Below, piece by piece: positions 62,021 through 64,000 of a stretch of 64,000 nt of DNA. The DNA lies in contig CAZSHM010000002.1 of NCBI GenBank assembly GCA_964606855.1, positions 1 to 64,000 on the forward strand. The letters run 5' to 3'. Under the pieces are notes generated by a model, which saw only the letters and a program-made list of their open reading frames with translations, did not search any database and was not told the origin of the DNA. Source of the stretch: UBA7185 sp964606855 (GTDB lineage: Bacteria; Bacillota; Peptococcia; Peptococcales; Peptococcaceae). The translations under genes were made by a program, and so were the position numbers. The first letter of the stretch is position 1. The number at the start of each line of letters is the position of its first letter.

Positions 62021-62128
62021 TAGGGAATCCGCCAGCCCGCTCCGGCCCGGCAGAGGCGTTCGCGGGGATCCCCTCTGTCCGAATACCCGGGAACTCACGG
62101 ACTTTGCGGAACCGGCGTCGGGATTGTC

Positions 62129-63616
62129 TCAGCGGAAAGCCTTGCCGCCGTCCCAGAGATCGAAGGTCACGCTGTCCGCCACCGTCTCCAACAGGGTATC
62201 ATAGACGACAATCCCGACGCCGCGCTGATCCACAAAGCATTCCCGCCGATCCAGCAGAATGGACGCGCGGTTCCCGTGCGCGTAGCTCTCGCTGACCAGC
62301 CGCACGCGCTGTCCGTCCAGGCGCGTTTCGTAGACGAGCGGCGCGTCCGCCAGGCGCTCCCAGAGCACCTCGCCCCGGTCGATCAGCGCCAGATAGCTGT
62401 AGGCGCCCTTCCCCGCCAGGTTCTCCGACAGGCCCAGGTTCTGCAGCTGCGCGGCCAGTTCCGGCGCGCGGTCCCCGCCGATCGTGTCCCGCACCGCCAC
62501 AAACACCCGGTAATGCGGGTCGTCCAGGCGCGCCAGGTACGCCCCCCAATCGGACTCGCCGGAGAGCCGGTAGGCCGCCTGATCCTGCCGGTACACCTCC
62601 CAGTCCTCCTGCCAGGCGGCATACGCCGCCTCGCCGCGGTGATCCGGCAGATCGTACTGCTCCTGCAGCCAGCGGCCCAGATACCGGGACAGCTTGGCCG
62701 CGCCGGCATCGTTCAGATGGCTGTCGCTGTCCAGGAAGTCCGTGTCCGGGCGGATCCCCGCCTCCTCCATCCGCTCGTTGCAGTCCAAAAACGGAAGCCC
62801 CAGCTCTTCCGCCCAGCCGCGCACCAGATCGTGATAGTCTTCCCGCCACTCCGGGGAGGGCGTCTTGAAGAGCACCAGCGCCACGTCAGCCGCCGCGCAG
62901 GCATCCCGGATGCGGGTCAAAATCTCCTTCTGCTCCGCCATCACATCCGCCCGCAAAGCCGTATCCGCCTGATAGCTTCCGAAATCCGCCCGCGCCGTCT
63001 GATAGTGGGGCACGTACCCGTGAAAATGCGCCGTCCCGTACTGTCCGGCGCTGTTTTCCGGCTCGCCGAAGTCCGCGGGGCCCAGCTCCTTCCATCGATC
63101 ATGGAACCGCAGCAGCGGAAACACATAGGAGAGCTCGGAGCCGTAGTCCTCGTCAAAGCCGAACCGTGCGGCCCGCTCCTTCGCCGCCCGCACGGTCCGC
63201 AGTTTCTCCGCCGAGAGCGGCAAGGGATCCAGCGCCTTGCGGTAATAGGGCTCCGGATCCCCGTAGCTGCAGATTTCCCGCGCGTCCAGGCAGATAACCC
63301 GCACCCCGTCCCGCCGCAGCGCCTCCGCGACATACAACTCGCTCACCAGGAGCTCCTGCAGCGGCGTGGAAAAATCATAGCCGGTAAACCCGTACTCCTG
63401 GAACATCACCAGCGGATTCACGCCGCAGTGCACATGGCTGGTGCCCACAAAAACTACTTCCGGCACGGTCTCCTCCCGGTAGAACTGCCGGACGCGGGCG
63501 TACATATCCGCATCCGCAGCCCCTTTGTCCTGCAGGATCCACTGCAGGGAGGCGAAGAGCAGGACGAAGAGCAGGACAAAGCAGAGGACCCCCAGCCATT
63601 TTTTCTTTTGCCGCAT
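62129..63616 (-). CDS. Membrane-anchored SGNH-like protein of a polysaccharide acetylation locus
   Basis: A 495-residue protein with one N-terminal helix (LGVLCFVLLFVLLFASLQWIL, in part, residues 8-28) and an extracytoplasmic SGNH-hydrolase-like domain: the serine block FVGTSHVHCG (56-65), the SYGDPEPYY segment, and the Asp/His block DSDSHLNDAG (296-305). The C-terminal 180 residues are a second globular part of unknown type. Such proteins stand next to MBOAT acyltransferases (AlgI/AlgJ/AlgX or DltB/DltD-like pairs) and help O-acetylate exopolymers. The MBOAT gene is 21 bases upstream. Confidence 0.75.
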   Translation of the reverse strand: MRQKKKWLGVLCFVLLFVLLFASLQWILQDKGAADADMYARVRQFYREETVPEVVFVGTSHVHCGVNPLVMFQEYGFTGYDFSTPLQELLVSELYVAEALRRDGVRVICLDAREICSYGDPEPYYRKALDPLPLSAEKLRTVRAAKERAARFGFDEDYGSELSYVFPLLRFHDRWKELGPADFGEPENSAGQYGTAHFHGYVPHYQTARADFGSYQADTALRADVMAEQKEILTRIRDACAAADVALVLFKTPSPEWREDYHDLVRGWAEELGLPFLDCNERMEEAGIRPDTDFLDSDSHLNDAGAAKLSRYLGRWLQEQYDLPDHRGEAAYAAWQEDWEVYRQDQAAYRLSGESDWGAYLARLDDPHYRVFVAVRDTIGGDRAPELAAQLQNLGLSENLAGKGAYSYLALIDRGEVLWERLADAPLVYETRLDGQRVRLVSESYAHGNRASILLDRRECFVDQRGVGIVVYDTLLETVADSVTFDLWDGGKAFR

Positions 63617-63637
63617 CGTCTTTCACCCCTCCCGCGC

Positions 63638-64000
63638 TCAAAACTGAAAATAGAGGAAGGCCGCGGCGCTGTAGCCCAGACCGTAGACACCGAAGAGCAG
63701 CAAGGAGAAGAGCAGCCCGTAGTAGATCAGCCAGCGGAAGGGCAGATTCTGCCGCGCCAGCCAGGTGCGCACACTGCCCCTGCTGTGGGCATAGTCCACG
63801 ATCCACAGGAGAAGCAGCGCAGCGAGCACCACCGCCAGATCCTTGCCGTCGAGTCCCAGCGTCAGCAGCGTCCCGTCAAAGAGCGCCCACGGGTCAAACG
63901 CCGTCAGCATCTGCCCCAGAATCTGCACGGCCGCGCCGAGGTTCTCGGCGCGGAAGAAGACCCAGGAGAGATCCACCAGCACAAAGGTCAGCAGAATCCG
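63638..64000 (-). CDS. MBOAT acyltransferase, C-terminal part (cut by window edge)
   Basis: The last 120 residues of a membrane-bound O-acyltransferase; the gene continues beyond the right edge. LVDLSWVFFRAENLGAA is the conserved C-terminal MBOAT segment, followed by two or three helices (AVVLAALLLLWIVDYAHS, LIYYGLLFSLLLFGVYG) and a FLYFQF end typical of the AlgI/DltB-like family. It should pass acyl groups across the membrane for the SGNH-like partner encoded just downstream. Confidence 0.85.
   Translation of the reverse strand, partial: RILLTFVLVDLSWVFFRAENLGAAVQILGQMLTAFDPWALFDGTLLTLGLDGKDLAVVLAALLLLWIVDYAHSRGSVRTWLARQNLPFRWLIYYGLLFSLLLFGVYGLGYSAAAFLYFQF

Overview
The window is chromosomal DNA from a GC-rich member of the Bacillota, probably an anaerobe of the Clostridia or Negativicutes. 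The grounds are gene content and order: yicC-remA-gmk-rpoZ-coaBC with priA-def-fmt-rsmB-rlmN, cdaA-cdaR-glmM, scpA-scpB, rbgA, the DUF881/small basic protein/DUF881 trio, and secreted proteins with copper-amine-oxidase-like N domains. The exact lineage cannot be fixed from sequence reading alone. Genes are dense and mostly on the minus strand. I see no rRNA, CRISPR array, insertion sequence or prophage.

Layout. 1-7.2 kb: an HD-domain hydrolase and a glutaredoxin, a run of small poorly known proteins (one in an AT-rich patch), then rbgA and a UvrA paralogue without the UvrB-binding domain. 7.2-14.7 kb (plus strand): a polyamine operon (arginine-type decarboxylase, aminopropyltransferase, agmatinase, carboxyspermidine dehydrogenase, carboxyspermidine decarboxylase) followed by a PHP histidinol phosphatase. 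A long leader with an intrinsic terminator and a mutually exclusive antiterminator precedes the first gene. 15-17.8 kb: an M16 peptidase, a low-complexity membrane protein and a flavodoxin. 18-30.4 kb (minus): the housekeeping run yicC-remA-gmk-rpoZ-coaBC-metK, a terminator, then priA-def-fmt-(broken DUF116 gene)-YugP-type protease-rsmB-rlmN.

30.5-34.6 kb: a three-subunit glycolate/lactate-type oxidase (glcE-glcF-glcD). 34.7-39.6 kb: a secreted amidase downstream of argF-argG, whose promoter overlaps a likely ArgR box. 39.8-42.8 kb: tRNA-Leu(CAG), a small membrane protein and a secreted phosphodiester glycosidase-like protein. 42.9-47.8 kb: operon deoC, site-2 protease, scpA, scpB, glmS. 48.2-56.9 kb: operon cdaA-cdaR-glmM-acpS-nnr-alr-mazF-S1 protein-amidohydrolase, which joins c-di-AMP synthesis to cell-wall precursor genes. 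57-59 kb (plus): DUF881-Sbp-DUF881. 59-64 kb (minus): prs, an M20 hydrolase, an HdeD-like protein, an SGNH protein and the C-terminal part of an MBOAT acyltransferase cut by the window edge.

The most interesting item is the attenuator-type leader of the polyamine operon. Next are the unusual mix of two spermidine routes in that operon, a decayed DUF116 gene, an orphan MazF, and facing promoters between cdaA and the DUF881 operon.
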